Positions 49,242 to 64,000 of a stretch of 64,000 nucleotides of DNA are shown here, piece by piece. Position 1 is the stretch's first letter. Each line of letters begins with the position of its first letter. The notes beneath the pieces are model-generated. The model had not been told where the DNA came from. It searched no databases and saw only the letters and a list, made by a program, of their open reading frames with translations. The stretch lies in the NCBI GenBank assembly GCA_037954325.1, contig JBBMNZ010000007.1:11527501-11591500 (forward strand), read 5' to 3'. This DNA is from Fistularia commersonii (taxonomy: Eukaryota > Chordata > Actinopteri > Syngnathiformes > Fistulariidae). Made by a program: the position numbers and the translations under genes.

Positions 49242-50241
49242 ACTACAACTACTTAAACTTTAAAGTGTAGTTCTACTTTGATTGGACGCGGTATATTGAA
49301 GTAAATCACAATGTACAGACAATAGAAAGTCCATTTCGAAAGTACTATCACAGTACTGCCCAGGCCTATGTATTTATTATTCATTTTTATTTTATTGACA
49401 TTTTTTTTCTTGTACCTCATCACATCAGACGTCCCGCAATACTATCAAGTGTGTGTTGTATCCCAATATTGATCGGGTGGATTCCTCTGACAGAATACTC
49501 GGGACCAATAAACGCAGGGATTTGTGGGCAAAGACAGTCATTGCATAACAGGTCAAAGGCTTCATCGGACTTTGACATGTGTATGCGAAGTGTGACGTCT
49601 CTCAGGTTGAATGGCAGCAATGTTTATTTTATTATTTTTTTATTATTATTATTGCTGTTATTATTATTATCATCATCCAACAGATGATTCAGCCAATAAT
49701 AGCGCCCAATGACAATGTCGTCTATTTCAAGCCTTTCATTGGCTGTTGTACCTGCCAATCAAACAGTTACAGTAAGTGGTCGCGCTAATATTTAAGTTGC
49801 CTTCAGGTGTAGCTCGTAGAACTCAAGGCAGATTACGCAGAGTCAAGCTCTGTTCTACTTGTCGGTATCTTTAATCTGTATCACTTTCGTGACTTGACAT
49901 AAATATATATAGCATAAAGTACACCCCTAGTCAGCTCTGTGAGGAAATTTAAAAGTGATAAATTCAAAAAACAAGACCCAAAGCGGGGCCAAATTGGCCA
50001 CAATCAACACCAACAGAAAAAAAAAACACCAAAACGAAATAATGTAGTTTTTAAGATAACTAATTACTGAGATAACATTACAAAATGTTAAAATTGCACA
50101 GGTATATATAAAATCAATTCTGTATTACTCATCTTTAGTAATATATTTGAAACTTTTTTTTCCTGCCATGAAGAATTAAAATGTGCTGCAAATTCATTTT
50201 ACTTGTCCACATTTTCAAGAATCAGCATTTGACCATCCGGA

Positions 50242-50355
50242 AAATATTTTATTTTATTTCATTTCATTTCATTTCATTTCATTTCATTTCATTTCATTTT
50301 CTTTTATTTTATTTTATTTTGTTGTATTTTAATGTATTTTATTGTATTTTATTGT
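50242..50355. repeat. Mixed pentanucleotide repeat (TTTTA/TTTCA) upstream of gls2
   Basis: Starts as TTTTA units, becomes about nine TTTCA units, then returns to TTTTA/TGTTG/TAATG variants. It ends about 167 bases before the gls2 start codon, directly before a CpG-rich stretch, so it lies in the promoter or 5' UTR. Confidence 0.95.
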
Positions 50356-50521
50356 CGGGGTGGTCGCTGGAAGACCCTGTTTCCGACGACACCGTGAAGG
50401 CAGCAAAACGTCGGTTCATCAGGTGGAACTAGGTGACCGTTCAGGGCCCGCGTCCAGGCGCCGCTGCTCACATTCACTTTTCACCGCCACCGAACGTCTC
50501 CAAGCGGGTAAACTCACAGCC

Positions 50522-63914
<13,393 letters not shown>

Positions 63915-64000
63915 TGCCCTCAGCGCCGCCTCAGACTGTGAAAATGCTGGGGCGTTCCTGCAAATTTGTCCTTATCGTGAGTGAGAAAGAGCTGATCTTT
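63915..64000 (+). other. Start of the gls2 3' UTR
   Basis: Sequence after the gls2 stop codon. No polyadenylation signal is reached before the window ends. Confidence 0.8.

Larger units (their letters stand above)
48432..50241. other. rdh5 3' UTR and intergenic region before gls2
   Basis: AATAAA at 48492-48497 is the nearest rdh5 polyadenylation signal, only 60 bases after the stop. The remainder is AT-rich with a small perfect inverted repeat at 49213-49241 and an ATT repeat at about 49625-49672. No coding exon was recognised. Confidence 0.6.

Overview
This window is nuclear DNA from a vertebrate, almost certainly a teleost fish. The genes are broken by GT-AG introns with teleost-like compactness (seven genes in 64 kb). 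The encoded proteins read as orthologues of vertebrate genes. Introns carry long GT, TA and tetranucleotide microsatellites and typical fish transposon remnants (RTE-type LINE, hAT, Tc1/mariner). There is no bacterial operon, phage or CRISPR locus. All exon models were assembled by hand from splice sites, reading phase and remembered family sequences; no alignment was run.

Layout, left to right. (1) 1-14.3 kb, + strand: the 3' eleven coding exons of eya2 (eyes absent phosphatase/transcription co-activator); the N-terminal exons lie upstream of the window. (2) 15.4-22.4 kb, - strand: a complete transglutaminase gene of 14 coding exons, convergent with eya2. (3) 23.9-26.1 kb, - strand: pxmp4, a peroxisomal membrane protein, four exons. 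(4) 28.9-39.7 kb, - strand: itch, a C2-WW4-HECT ubiquitin ligase, 23 coding exons. (5) 41.6-43.6 kb, + strand: bloc1s1, four exons. (6) 46.2-48.4 kb, + strand: rdh5, an SDR-family retinol dehydrogenase, five coding exons. (7) 50.5-63.9 kb, + strand: gls2, mitochondrial glutaminase, 18 exons, complete to the stop codon.

The genes form no shared pathway; they are a syntenic neighbourhood. EYA2, TGM2, PXMP4 and ITCH lie on human chromosome 20q, whereas BLOC1S1, RDH5 and GLS2 lie together at 12q13. The window therefore joins two human synteny blocks, with the junction in the divergent itch/bloc1s1 intergenic region (about 39.7-41.6 kb).

I found no clearly undescribed biological system. The most interesting observations are structural. 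rdh5 intron 2 is frame-preserving and stop-free and carries a tetranucleotide repeat, and the transglutaminase gene has a similar 96-nt intron. gls2 has a GC-AG intron, a very long GT repeat directly after one splice donor, and a mixed TTTTA/TTTCA pentanucleotide in its 5' region. A degenerate Tc1/mariner element has DD37E-like spacing. A tRNA-headed dispersed repeat shares its tail unit with an expanded minisatellite in a transglutaminase intron.
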